64,000 nucleotides of DNA, taken from the NCBI GenBank assembly GCA_017459075.1, contig JAFUDQ010000023.1, positions 62,001 to 126,000 of the forward strand, read 5' to 3'. Below the pieces are notes generated by a model, which saw only the letters and a program-made list of their open reading frames with translations, did not search any database and was not told the origin of the DNA. The stretch comes from Bacteroidales bacterium. GTDB taxonomy: Bacteria; Bacteroidota; Bacteroidia; Bacteroidales; UBA932. Positions 53,079 to 61,559 of the stretch are shown here, one piece after another. Both the position numbers and the translations under genes were made by a program. Every line of letters starts with the position of its first letter. The first letter of the stretch is position 1.

Positions 53079-53512
53079 TTCTCCGGGTCTTCCCAGGAAA
53101 TAATTCTTGTTCCGTCAGGATTTACAGAAATACTTACTTTTAGAGTCTCTTCCGGAAGAAGGGGCTCTATGTTTTCCGGCCATTCCATAAGGCAGAGGTT
53201 GCCGCTGTCAAGGTAATCGTAGAGGCCAATGTCAAGGGCTTCTTCCAGGCGGGAAATCCTGTAAAAGTCAAAATGATAAACCATGTCGCCGGAGGCGGCC
53301 TTGTATTCGTTCACTATGGCAAACGTAGGGGAGCTGACGGCATCGTCCCGAACCCCAAGGATGTGGCAGAGTGCGGTGGTAAAAGTAGTCTTTCCCGCCC
53401 CCATCGGTGCATAAAATGCAATAAGGCGGTTGTCTCCTATTTCCTTCAGGAAGCGTTCCGCTGCATCCGGCAGGGCGGCGAGTGATGGTATTTCTATTTT
53501 GTGCGTTGCCAT
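53075..53512 (-). CDS. tsaE: tRNA threonylcarbamoyladenosine biosynthesis ATPase TsaE
   Basis: A 145-residue P-loop ATPase needed for t6A37 formation on ANN-decoding tRNAs, with TsaB, TsaC and TsaD. Motifs: Walker A YAPMGAGKTTFTTALC (about 34-49), SSPTFAIVNEYKA, and the terminal LCLMEWPENIEPLLPE. A -7-like TATTTTTG lies on the minus strand at 53560-53553. Confidence 0.95.
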   Translation of the reverse strand: MATHKIEIPSLAALPDAAERFLKEIGDNRLIAFYAPMGAGKTTFTTALCHILGVRDDAVSSPTFAIVNEYKAASGDMVYHFDFYRISRLEEALDIGLYDYLDSGNLCLMEWPENIEPLLPEETLKVSISVNPDGTRIISWEDPEN

Positions 53513-53677
53513 TTTCTTATGTTTTTGTAAAAAAACACTTCATTTTCGGCTACAAAAATAGTGGCTTTTTGTGACGATTCCTAAGATTTGTAAAAATGTG
53601 GTGAACTGCCCGCCGGTGTGGTGAAATTTAATGGCCTCTTCGTCTTTTTTATCTTCCTTTGACAAAAAACAAAGCGT

Positions 53678-54976
53678 ATGAAGAAGATTTCTGACATTTT
53701 ATGCATCGCGCTCCTGGCAGCTTTGGGAGCGGCTTGCAATCTGCTGGATTTGCACGGAGACGGGGACCGGTCAAGGGGCGGGACCCAGCGCCCGGACACA
53801 ACATCGGCCGGGGATGCCGGAGCGGCGGCGCCATTATTTGATACTGTTATTTATGCCGCAGGAGTCAGGTTCCCGGATGGGTATGACTGGAGGGTAGACA
53901 CCCTGACATCAACTGAAAAGGGGGAACTGGTACTGCTGAGGGACGGAGATTTGCTCGCGGCCGTGCCCGTTGGCTACGGATACAATGTAGGGGCGGACCC
54001 TGACATGCACCGGATATCCAACGGCCATTTGTATACAGATTATTCAAACAACAGCCAGACGGTTATCAAATGTGACGGCAAAGAGCTTTTCAGGTTCGAC
54101 GGCAGGGAGGTGGTATGCGGCTTTGCCGTCTCTGACGACGTTGTCTGGACCCTTGGCCAGAGTAGAAGCGGGGAGGGAGGACTCTTCCTTAGGAAGAACG
54201 GCAAACTGGTTTATTCCCACCCTACGGGTACGGTAATAGGCAATATGTCAGATACTTACAACCCCTCGGGAGCGATAGAGATGCGTGATGGCAAACCGGT
54301 GTTTTTCTTTCATTATACTGGCGATGGCGTCCTGTCGCAGGCAAGTCATTGCGTAATGGTAGAAGAGACCCTGGAGACGGAACTGGAAGTGCCGCGGAAT
54401 TTCACCCGCATAATGGATGCGAAACTGGTTGACGGTGTGCCGTTGATGGCCGGCCAGATGGGCACGACGCGAAACATAATAAGCATCGTAAAGAACGGCA
54501 TGGTGGTAGGCTATACGCTCTCCGGTTTTGACAGAATCGGTAATTGCAGGATAATCCCTTTACAGGGGGACGATGTGCTGCTGTCCGGAGAGTGTTACCA
54601 CGCAGGGCTGGTGACAGGATATATATGCGACAGGAATGGCCGGAATCTGTTTTATGACTTGGAAGGACGGCTGATAGGTTTGTACGCCATTCCCGGAGTA
54701 GACGTCATACTTAGCTGCGGAGCGAACGGAGAAGACCCGGTAATAACTACTAACGGCCTGAGTAAACAATTGATTGGCAGGTTCTTATATATATCTACAA
54801 GATGCGCCAAGCTGTTTGACAGGAAGTTTTACCTTGGGCTGAATCCGTCTACGGGTGAGAGACCCTATATTCTTGTAGGGAAAAAGACCGTGCCCCTTAA
54901 TTTTAACGGATTCTTGACGGAAGTGTCCGTTTGCGTGGAACCGCATAAGGATAACAGTAACGGGAGGACGGAATGA
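53678..54976 (+). CDS. Lipoprotein of unknown function, coupled to comM
   Basis: A 432-residue protein with a lipobox (LGAAC, Cys20) and a low-complexity linker (DGDRSRGGTQRPDTTSAGDA). The mature part is beta-rich with repeating short strands such as KGELVLLRDGDLLAAV, RKNGKLVYSHPTG and VKNGMVVGYTL, which may form a beta-propeller. I do not recognise the family. Its stop overlaps the comM start (ATGA), so the two are translated together. Confidence 0.75.
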   Translation: MKKISDILCIALLAALGAACNLLDLHGDGDRSRGGTQRPDTTSAGDAGAAAPLFDTVIYAAGVRFPDGYDWRVDTLTSTEKGELVLLRDGDLLAAVPVGYGYNVGADPDMHRISNGHLYTDYSNNSQTVIKCDGKELFRFDGREVVCGFAVSDDVVWTLGQSRSGEGGLFLRKNGKLVYSHPTGTVIGNMSDTYNPSGAIEMRDGKPVFFFHYTGDGVLSQASHCVMVEETLETELEVPRNFTRIMDAKLVDGVPLMAGQMGTTRNIISIVKNGMVVGYTLSGFDRIGNCRIIPLQGDDVLLSGECYHAGLVTGYICDRNGRNLFYDLEGRLIGLYAIPGVDVILSCGANGEDPVITTNGLSKQLIGRFLYISTRCAKLFDRKFYLGLNPSTGERPYILVGKKTVPLNFNGFLTEVSVCVEPHKDNSNGRTE

Positions 54977-56553
54977 TAATAAATATAACAAGCGCCAAGA
55001 GCGTAGGCATAGATGCCGTCCCGGTTACAGTTGAGGTAGACATCAACCTTGGAATAGGAATACACCTTGTAGGACTGGCCGACGCAGCCGTGAAAGAGAG
55101 CCTTTTAAGGACAGTAACCGCCTTGCAGTCAATTGGTTTCCGGGTGCCTGGAAAGAAAATAGTCATAAATCTGGCACCTGCCGATATGCATAAGAAGGGA
55201 ACGGGATACGATGTTCCCATAGCCGTGGGAATCATCGCGGCATCGGGACAGATGGACCTTCCTGAGGTTGAGAATTTCCTTATGCTGGGAGAGTTGGGGC
55301 TTGACGCCTCAATAAGACCGGTGGCGGGAGCGCTTGCGGCGGCAGAACTTGCAAGAAACCTTGGCCTTAAGGGGTGCATACTCCCGCGCGAATCCGCCTC
55401 TGAAGCCCTTGTGTTCGAGGGCCTTGCCATATACGGGGCGGAGAATCTCATAGATGTCATAAAAATACTGAGTGGCTCCCCTGAGGCTGAGGATTATCTT
55501 GTAACTGGCGATACTCAAGAGGCCCTGGCCGGGGCCTTGGGAGACAGGGACTATATGGATTTCTCTGAAATCTACGGGCAGTCCGTGGCTAAGCGTGGGC
55601 TTGAGATAGCGGCCGCCGGAGGCCACAATGTAATTCTCATTGGTGCACCGGGCTCCGGGAAAACGTCTTTGGCTAAGGCCCTGGCTGGTATCCTGCCTCC
55701 AATGGAGCAGGATGAAGCCATCGTTGCAAGCAAGGTCTATTCAGCCGCTGGAAAACGTTCCGCCAAAATAGGTCTTATGCGCCAGAGGCCTTTCAGGGCA
55801 CCTCATTACAGCGCATCCATGGCGGCGATGATTGGAGGAGGCGCAGGAGACAGCATAATCCCCGGGGAAATCTCCCTGGCTTCAGGCGGAGTCCTCTTCC
55901 TGGATGAATTTGCACAGATGCCAAAATCAGTGGCAGAGGCTCTCCGAGGCCCGATTGAGGACCGGAAAGTGGTTATCTCACGGCTTCATTCGAAGGTGGA
56001 GTATCCTTGTTCATTCATCCTTGTGGCTGCAAGTAATCCCTGCCCTTGCGGTTATTACGGAGAAAAAGACCGCTGTACCTGTACCGTTGGCCAGCGAATG
56101 GCCTACCTGGGCCGTTTGTCCGGACCGATAATGGACAGGATAGACATCCAGATCTGGGTTCACCCGGTAGATACCGAAGCTTTGCTGGAGGGCCACAGGA
56201 GGGGCTGCTCTTCAAAAAGAAAAACTCAGGCCTTGCCAAAAGAAGAGACAAGTGCTGCGGTCGCAGCACGGGTCATTGCAGCCAGGGAGCGACAGAAACA
56301 GCGATTCGCCACTGCACTTACCAACTCAGAGATGAGCTCGTCCATGATGCACAGATACTGTCCGCTCTCGGAGGAATGTGAGGGCATATTGGAAAAGGTG
56401 ATTGACAAAATGGGCCTGTCGGCCAGGGCCTTCAGCCGAATCATCAAGTTGGCAAGGACTATAGCAGACCTTGACTGCAAAGAAGACATCGAGCCGAAGC
56501 ACCTTCTTGAAGCGGTTTCATTCCGCTTTCTGGATAAGAGGAATCCCTTCTGA
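54973..56553 (+). CDS. ComM/YifB-family AAA+ ATPase (Mg-chelatase-like)
   Basis: A 526-residue protein: N-terminal ChlI-like domain (VTVEVDINLGIGIHLVGLAD), AAA+ core with Walker A GAPGSGKTSLAKALAG (about 220-235), sensor region with FRAPHYSASMAAMIGGG, LFLDEFAQM, and a Cys-rich NPCPCGYYG...CTC loop, then a C-terminal helical lid. ComM in proteobacteria is a hexameric branch-migration helicase acting in natural transformation. It ends directly at the nrdG stop on the other strand. Confidence 0.92.
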   Translation: MIINITSAKSVGIDAVPVTVEVDINLGIGIHLVGLADAAVKESLLRTVTALQSIGFRVPGKKIVINLAPADMHKKGTGYDVPIAVGIIAASGQMDLPEVENFLMLGELGLDASIRPVAGALAAAELARNLGLKGCILPRESASEALVFEGLAIYGAENLIDVIKILSGSPEAEDYLVTGDTQEALAGALGDRDYMDFSEIYGQSVAKRGLEIAAAGGHNVILIGAPGSGKTSLAKALAGILPPMEQDEAIVASKVYSAAGKRSAKIGLMRQRPFRAPHYSASMAAMIGGGAGDSIIPGEISLASGGVLFLDEFAQMPKSVAEALRGPIEDRKVVISRLHSKVEYPCSFILVAASNPCPCGYYGEKDRCTCTVGQRMAYLGRLSGPIMDRIDIQIWVHPVDTEALLEGHRRGCSSKRKTQALPKEETSAAVAARVIAARERQKQRFATALTNSEMSSSMMHRYCPLSEECEGILEKVIDKMGLSARAFSRIIKLARTIADLDCKEDIEPKHLLEAVSFRFLDKRNPF

Positions 56554-57069
56554 CTATCGGGGCTTTTCTATCTTGACGGTTCCGGGGATGTCGTCCTCAG
56601 GTGGCTCGCCGTGGAGGTAGATAATTCTTTGGTTGGGGCTGCCACGGAAAAGAAGGCTGGTATCCCTCTGCTCAAGGATGAAAGGCCCGTCAACAAGGAC
56701 ATCGATGTAAGGAAGAATCCGGGACATGCGCTCATCGGCCAGAATCTCTTCATAGGTGAAGCCGGTCCAGCACCAGATAGTTTTCCTGGAATGCTGCTTT
56801 ATGAGCCGGGCCAGAAGGGTGAAGGCTTCCACCTGGTACAGGGGGTCTCCGCCGGAAAAGGTCACGTTGCTCATCTCGTCCTCAAGGATAATCGCCAGCA
56901 GCTCGTCAACACTCATCCAGTGGCCGTTGTTTATATCCCAGGACTGAGGGTTGTGGCAGCCTTTGCAGTAATGCCGGCAGCCTGCACAGTAAATGGCGGT
57001 ACGGAAACCAGGTCCGTCCGCCATTGTCTGATGCACTATGTCCAGTACGCAAATCTGGTCCTGTCTCAT
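56554..57069 (-). CDS. nrdG: Anaerobic ribonucleotide reductase activating protein
   Basis: A 171-residue radical-SAM enzyme that installs the glycyl radical on NrdD. The cluster motif is CRHYCKGC (CxxxCxxC) in AGCRHYCKGCHNPQSWD, followed by MSNVTFSGGDPLYQ. ATG 57069 (MRQDQICVLDIVHQT) is chosen because it starts 10 bp after the nrdD stop; a longer frame would overlap nrdD. Confidence 0.95.
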   Translation of the reverse strand: MRQDQICVLDIVHQTMADGPGFRTAIYCAGCRHYCKGCHNPQSWDINNGHWMSVDELLAIILEDEMSNVTFSGGDPLYQVEAFTLLARLIKQHSRKTIWCWTGFTYEEILADERMSRILPYIDVLVDGPFILEQRDTSLLFRGSPNQRIIYLHGEPPEDDIPGTVKIEKPR

Positions 57070-57079
57070 GATACAGGGT

Positions 57080-59290
57080 TTATTTGTGAACGACACGGTC
57101 TTTAAGTTCTGCAAGCTTGCCGGAGTTCCAGCGGTTGGTGGTACCTACAAGGTAACCGGTGATGCGCTGCAGGGTGTCGATATGCTTGCCGTGGCAGTGA
57201 GGGCACTCGTGAAGGTTCTCTTCTGCGTTCTCAAAGCCGCAGTCAAGGCAGCGGTTGCGGTTGTGGTTTACGCTGCCGTAGCCAATGTCGTACTTGTCCA
57301 TGAGGTCCACGATCTGCATGATAGCCTCGGGGTTGTGTGTGGCATCGCCGTCAATCTCTACGTAGAAGATATGGCCTGCGCCCTCGTACTTGTGGTAAGG
57401 GCCCTCAATCTTAGCCTTGTGCTCAGGTGTGCAGTGATAGTAAACCGGAACATGGCTTGAATTGGTGTAGTAGTCCTTGTCTGTGATTCCGGGCAGTATG
57501 CCAAAGGTCTTCTTGTCCCTCTTGGTAAACTTTCCTGCAAGACCCTCTGCCGGAGTTGCAAAGCATGAGAAGTTGTGCTTGTAAATCTCTGTGAAGCCGT
57601 TCACCTTTTCTGCCATGTGGGAGATAATCCTGAGGCCAAGCTGCTGTGCTTCCTCGCTTTCTCCGTGGTGCTTGCCTACAAGGGCGATAAGGCATTCTGC
57701 CAGGCCGATGAAGCCGATGGCCAGGGTTCCCTGGTTGATTACAGACTCGATGCTGTCTGTGTCATCCAGTTTCTCAGAACCAAGCCAGAGGCCGTTCATA
57801 AGCAGGGGGAACTGCTTCTTGAGGGCGGTCTTCTGGAAGTCGAAGCGCTCGTTCAGCTGCTTTGCGGCGATGTCCAGGGCCCAGTCGAATTTCTGGAAGA
57901 ACTTCTGTATGCGGGTCTCTTTGTCCTCCTCTTCCTGCATTGCCTCAATTGCAAGTTTGACGATGTTGACGGTTGTGAAGCTGAGGTTTCCGCGGCCGAT
58001 GGAAGTCTTGGGACCGAAGGCGTTGGCGTAAACGCGGGTACGGCAGCCCATGGTTGCCACCTCGTGGATATAACGCTTGGGGTCGTCTGCCTTCCATGCG
58101 TCATCCTGGTTGTAGGATGCGTCAAGGTTAAGGAAGTTGGGGAAGAAGCGGCGGGCGCTTACCTTGCAGGCGAACTTGTAAAGGTCGTAGTTCGGGTCCT
58201 CGGGGAGATAGCTTACGCCTCTCTTCTTCTTCCAAATCTGGATGGGGAAGATGGCGGTGCTGCCATTGCCCACACCCTCGTAAGTGGTGTTGAGGATTTC
58301 GCGGATGATGCATCGTCCCTCTGCGGAAGTGTCTGTACCATAGTTGATTGAAGAGAATACAACCTGGTTGCCTCCGCGGCTGTGGATGGTGTTCATATTA
58401 TGAACGAAGGCTTCCATAGCCTGATGTACCCTGCTTACAGTCTGGTTTATGGCGTGCTGGACGGCACGGTCTTTTCCCTGGAGGCCGGTAAGGTCGCGCT
58501 TAATGTAATCGTCAATCTTTACACCCTTTAGCTCGCTGAGGTCGGCATTCATGAAAGAACTGACCTTGTCAATCTCCTCTTCAAAAGTCTTGCGAACGAA
58601 TGGGGCAAGGTAGAAGTCGAAGGCCGGGATGGCCTGGCCGCCGTGCATTTCGTTCTGGACAGTCTCCATGGAGATGCAGGCAAGCACGCTGGCGGTCTCT
58701 ATCCTCTTTGCGGGACGGGACTCTCCGTGACCGGCCTTCAGGCCGTATTCAAGGATGAGGTCAAGAGGGTGCTGGATGCAGGTGAGTGACTTTGTAGGAT
58801 AGTAGTCTTTGTCATGAATGTGAATGTAGTTGTTTGCCACAGCCTCACGCACGTCATTTGAGAGCAGGCATTCGTCTACATAGCTTTTTGTAGCCTCGGA
58901 GGCGAACTTCATCATCATACCTGCGGGTGTGTCGGCGTTCATATTGGCATTCTCGCGGGTGATGTCATTTGCCTGGGCGTCAATGATGGTCTGGAAAATT
59001 TCATTGGTCTTGGCTTTCCTGGCCAGGTTCCTCTGATTCCTGTATGCGATATATTTTTTTGCTACTTCCTTGCGGGGGCTCTTCATAAGCTCCATCTCTA
59101 CGCAGTCCTGGATGTCTTCCACGCTCATCCCGTCCTTCTCTATCTTGGAGATGGCGTCTGCGATTTTCGCTGCAAGTATGATGTCTTCTCCGGCATCGGT
59201 TACATCCATTGCCTTAAGAATGGCAGAAACAATTTTCTGATTGTTGAAGTCGACGATTCTACCGTCGCGCTTAATGACGTGCTTGACCAT
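57080..59290 (-). CDS. nrdD: Anaerobic ribonucleoside-triphosphate reductase
   Basis: A 736-residue class III reductase making dNTPs without oxygen. An N-terminal ATP-cone (VIKRDGRIVDFNNQKIV; about 4-95) gives dATP control. The C-terminus carries a zinc site (CLDCG, CPHC) and the glycyl-radical motif RITGYLVGTTNRWN, with predicted radical Gly712. The operon order nrdD-nrdG and a promoter at 59355-59386 support normal function in a strict anaerobe. Confidence 0.96.
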   Translation of the reverse strand: MVKHVIKRDGRIVDFNNQKIVSAILKAMDVTDAGEDIILAAKIADAISKIEKDGMSVEDIQDCVEMELMKSPRKEVAKKYIAYRNQRNLARKAKTNEIFQTIIDAQANDITRENANMNADTPAGMMMKFASEATKSYVDECLLSNDVREAVANNYIHIHDKDYYPTKSLTCIQHPLDLILEYGLKAGHGESRPAKRIETASVLACISMETVQNEMHGGQAIPAFDFYLAPFVRKTFEEEIDKVSSFMNADLSELKGVKIDDYIKRDLTGLQGKDRAVQHAINQTVSRVHQAMEAFVHNMNTIHSRGGNQVVFSSINYGTDTSAEGRCIIREILNTTYEGVGNGSTAIFPIQIWKKKRGVSYLPEDPNYDLYKFACKVSARRFFPNFLNLDASYNQDDAWKADDPKRYIHEVATMGCRTRVYANAFGPKTSIGRGNLSFTTVNIVKLAIEAMQEEEDKETRIQKFFQKFDWALDIAAKQLNERFDFQKTALKKQFPLLMNGLWLGSEKLDDTDSIESVINQGTLAIGFIGLAECLIALVGKHHGESEEAQQLGLRIISHMAEKVNGFTEIYKHNFSCFATPAEGLAGKFTKRDKKTFGILPGITDKDYYTNSSHVPVYYHCTPEHKAKIEGPYHKYEGAGHIFYVEIDGDATHNPEAIMQIVDLMDKYDIGYGSVNHNRNRCLDCGFENAEENLHECPHCHGKHIDTLQRITGYLVGTTNRWNSGKLAELKDRVVHK

Positions 59291-59354
59291 ATCTTGTAGT
59301 GTTTAGGTTTTTTTGTTCTTTACTTGTGACCGGACTCGTCTCTGAACCGGGTAA

Positions 59355-59386
59355 CAAAGATAGTATGAAAAATCTTTAATACCCAA
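59355..59386 (-). promoter_or_regulatory. Promoter of nrdDG
   Basis: On the minus strand TTG (59386-59384), 21 bp, TATCTTTG (59362-59355), giving a leader of about 55 nt. I looked for an NrdR box between it and the start codon and saw none. Confidence 0.55.
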
Positions 59387-59420
59387 GGTTTTCCGAAATA
59401 AAGTTATGAACAATTACAAA

Positions 59421-59454
59421 AAACGCTGTTAATTTGTTGATTAACAGCGTTTTA
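59421..59454 (-). terminator. Terminator of the phosphopantetheinyl transferase gene
   Basis: A perfect 14-bp stem AAAACGCTGTTAAT/ATTAACAGCGTTTT, with TTTTTT at its 3' end on the minus strand. It ends the transcript of the gene stopping at 59514. Confidence 0.85.
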
Positions 59455-59513
59455 CAAATTTTTCTAATTTAGAATTATTCTAAATCGGTAACATTTTTGT
59501 TTCGTCTTGTCCA

Positions 59514-60149
59514 CTACCCTACAACCCATACCATGACATGGCGGTCGAAGGTCATGTATTCAAGTTCAAATTCCTCTTCGTAGCCGTCTTTGTGGATGAA
59601 AGTTGCCTCCAGCTCACCTTCTCCGCGGGGACGGAAACGCTCCACTTCAATCTGCTCTGCGAAGTCTACCTTGTAAGCCGATACTCTCTTGAAGATGGCT
59701 TCCTTCGCACACCAGTAGATGGCGAGCTGCTCATTGCGGCGGTCGTCGTCAAGGTCATCGATTTCATCCTCAGACAAAGCCTTCTTCTCTACTGCCGAGA
59801 AGTCCCTGTCCATGGACTCAAGGTCTATGCCTACGTCTTCCTCATCATGCAGGATGACGGCCACATATTTTTCTGTATGTGTGATGCTGATGTTTGTCAC
59901 CATATTCTCCAGATACGGCTTGCCGTTGTCATGGTGGCTCAGGTAAACTTTGTCTTCAAAGAGCTCTCCAAGGAGGGCGCGTACGGCCAGGCGCTGCTTG
60001 CGCATGGATTCACTCTTGATGTATGAGATTTCTTCCATCTCATCCGTAGGTGTGGCACTGAGTTTCTTAAGTTCTTCTTCAGTCTCTGTAATGTGCCAGA
60101 CTGCTACTGTTGCTTCGTTGTCTAAAACTTTTTTAAGGTATAGTCCCAT
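59514..60149 (-). CDS. 4'-phosphopantetheinyl transferase superfamily protein
   Basis: A 211-residue Sfp-type enzyme that moves phosphopantetheine from CoA to carrier-protein serine. Signature DVGIDLESMDRDF and the Mg/CoA-binding WCAKEAIFKRV are both present, in the usual order and spacing. The carrier protein is unknown. A 53-codon ORF ends 11 bp upstream and is probably co-transcribed. Confidence 0.9.
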   Translation of the reverse strand: MGLYLKKVLDNEATVAVWHITETEEELKKLSATPTDEMEEISYIKSESMRKQRLAVRALLGELFEDKVYLSHHDNGKPYLENMVTNISITHTEKYVAVILHDEEDVGIDLESMDRDFSAVEKKALSEDEIDDLDDDRRNEQLAIYWCAKEAIFKRVSAYKVDFAEQIEVERFRPRGEGELEATFIHKDGYEEEFELEYMTFDRHVMVWVVG

Positions 60150-60160
60150 ATAAAATATAT

Positions 60161-60322
60161 TTAGGAGCGCACAAGCACAGTCCTGCCTCCCGACACCACT
60201 TTGGCGCGGGCGGAAAGCTTGTATGAATCAGGGGTAAGGGTTTCCGGTAACGGATCATCCGCTAAAGGGTCCGTTACAGATTCTTTCTGATTGATTGAAC
60301 TGGGAGGCTCCATTTGTCTCAT
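60161..60322 (-). CDS. Small 53-residue ORF upstream of the PPTase gene
   Basis: An open frame from ATG 60322 (a second ATG at 60313) to TAA 60161, reading MRQMEPPSSINQKESVTDPL at the start and ending YKLSARAKVVSGGRTVLVRS. Support: a TATATTTG -7 element at 60347-60340 just upstream, close spacing (11 bp) to the PPTase gene, and codon choice like the neighbours. I do not recognise the product; it has no signal peptide or membrane segment. Confidence 0.5.
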   Translation of the reverse strand: MRQMEPPSSINQKESVTDPLADDPLPETLTPDSYKLSARAKVVSGGRTVLVRS

Positions 60323-60339
60323 TGTCAATTAAACATCGG

Positions 60340-60379
60340 CAAATATACTACTTTTTCTCAAAACTCTTTCTTATCTTTG
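60340..60379. promoter_or_regulatory. Divergent -7 elements between the 53-codon ORF and mdh
   Basis: Minus strand TATATTTG (60347-60340) and plus strand TATCTTTG (60372-60379), 41 bp before the mdh ATG. The -33 boxes are not clear for either. Confidence 0.5.
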
Positions 60380-60420
60380 TCAAACTTTTCAGAAAGAACA
60401 ACAAAAACTATAAAAACATC

Positions 60421-61407
60421 ATGAAATTTCTTACTGACGAAAAGCTTCTCATTGTCGGCGCAGCCGGAATGATTGGTTCTAACATGGTGCAGACAGCTGC
60501 CCTGTTGGGTCTTACTCCTAACATTTGCTTGTATGATATTTTTGAGCCCGGTCTCAAAGGTGTTCTCGCAGAAATGGATCATTGCGCATTCCCCGGCGTG
60601 AACCTTACCGCTACAGTTGACCCTGCCGTTGCGTTCAAGGATGCAAAGTACATCATTTCTTCAGGTGGTGCACCCCGTAAAGAAGGCATGACCCGTGAGG
60701 ACCTCCTCAAAGGCAACTGCCAGATTGCCGCAGAGTTCGGTGATAATATCAAGAAGTATTGCCCTGACGTAAAATTTGTAGTGGTAATCTTCAACCCTGC
60801 AGATGTTACGGCTCTTACAGCCCTCATCCATTCCGGTCTTAAGCCCAGCCAGCTCACTTCCCTCGCAGCTCTTGACAGCACCCGTCTTCAGGAGGCCCTT
60901 GCACAGGAGTTCGGCGTTCCCCAGTACAAAGTTACCGGTTCTTACACCTACGGTGGCCACGGAGAGGCTATGGCAGTATTCGCATCAAAGGTTAAGGTAG
61001 ACGGCAAGCCGCTCGCAGAGCTTAATCTCTCCGCAGAAAGGTTCGCAGAAATCAAGCACAACACCATCCAGGGTGGCAGCAACATCATCAAGCTCCGCGG
61101 CCGCAGTTCATTCCAGAGTCCTGCATACCAGGCCGTCAAGATGATTGAGGCTTCCATGGGCGGCGAGGTCTTCAACTGGCCTGCAGGCACCTATGTGAAC
61201 AACGAGCAGTATAAAAACGTAATGATGGCTATGCCTACCGTTATCGATGCTACCGGTGTTCATTTCACCAATCCGGAAGGCTCAGCAGAGGAAATGGCAG
61301 ACCTTCAGGCTTCTTACGAGCACCTCTGCAAGATGCGCGACGAAATCGTTACCCTCGGTATCGTTCCCGCAGTAGCAGACTGGAAGAAAGAGAATCCTAA
61401 CCTGTAA
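60421..61407 (+). CDS. mdh: Malate dehydrogenase (LDH/MDH family)
   Basis: A 328-residue NAD-linked enzyme interconverting malate and oxaloacetate, feeding the fumarate/succinate branch of anaerobic Bacteroidales. The nucleotide loop is VGAAGMIGSNM; then LYDIFEPGLKGVLAEMDH, SSGGAPRKEGMTREDLLKGN and the active-site region with SYTYGGHGEAM, where the His is expected. I use ATG 60421; an extended frame would cross the promoter. Confidence 0.93.
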   Translation: MKFLTDEKLLIVGAAGMIGSNMVQTAALLGLTPNICLYDIFEPGLKGVLAEMDHCAFPGVNLTATVDPAVAFKDAKYIISSGGAPRKEGMTREDLLKGNCQIAAEFGDNIKKYCPDVKFVVVIFNPADVTALTALIHSGLKPSQLTSLAALDSTRLQEALAQEFGVPQYKVTGSYTYGGHGEAMAVFASKVKVDGKPLAELNLSAERFAEIKHNTIQGGSNIIKLRGRSSFQSPAYQAVKMIEASMGGEVFNWPAGTYVNNEQYKNVMMAMPTVIDATGVHFTNPEGSAEEMADLQASYEHLCKMRDEIVTLGIVPAVADWKKENPNL

Positions 61408-61425
61408 TTATTAGCAAATCCCCTG

Positions 61426-61549
61426 GGGATGCCGCAAGTATTTGGTTCATTTACTGCGGCATCCTCTTTTTTTGCCGGGGATAGCGCAAGGATTTGGCTT
61501 AACAGTTGCGGCATCCCCCGACTTTTCAAGGGATGCCGCAACTTTTTGG
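61426..61549. repeat. Tandem 52-bp hairpin repeats downstream of mdh
   Basis: GGGATGCCGCAAGTATTTGG (61426), GGGATAGCGCAAGGATTTGG (61478) and GGGATGCCGCAACTTTTTGG (61530) recur at exactly 52 bp, and complementary arms TGCGGCATCC recur at the same period (61455, 61507). Each unit can fold alone or with its neighbour, giving alternative 10-13-bp stems. They fill the gap between convergent mdh and the serpin gene. Confidence 0.85.
61427..61473 (+). terminator. Terminator of mdh
   Basis: The first repeat unit forms GGATGCCGCA/TGCGGCATCC followed by TCTTTTTTT, 19 bp after the mdh stop codon. Confidence 0.8.
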
Positions 61550-61559
61550 CTTGTTCGGT

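Noticed and set aside
59291..59354. NrdR box before nrdD
   Set aside because: No copy of the ACACWATATWTNGTGT-type pattern could be aligned without many mismatches.
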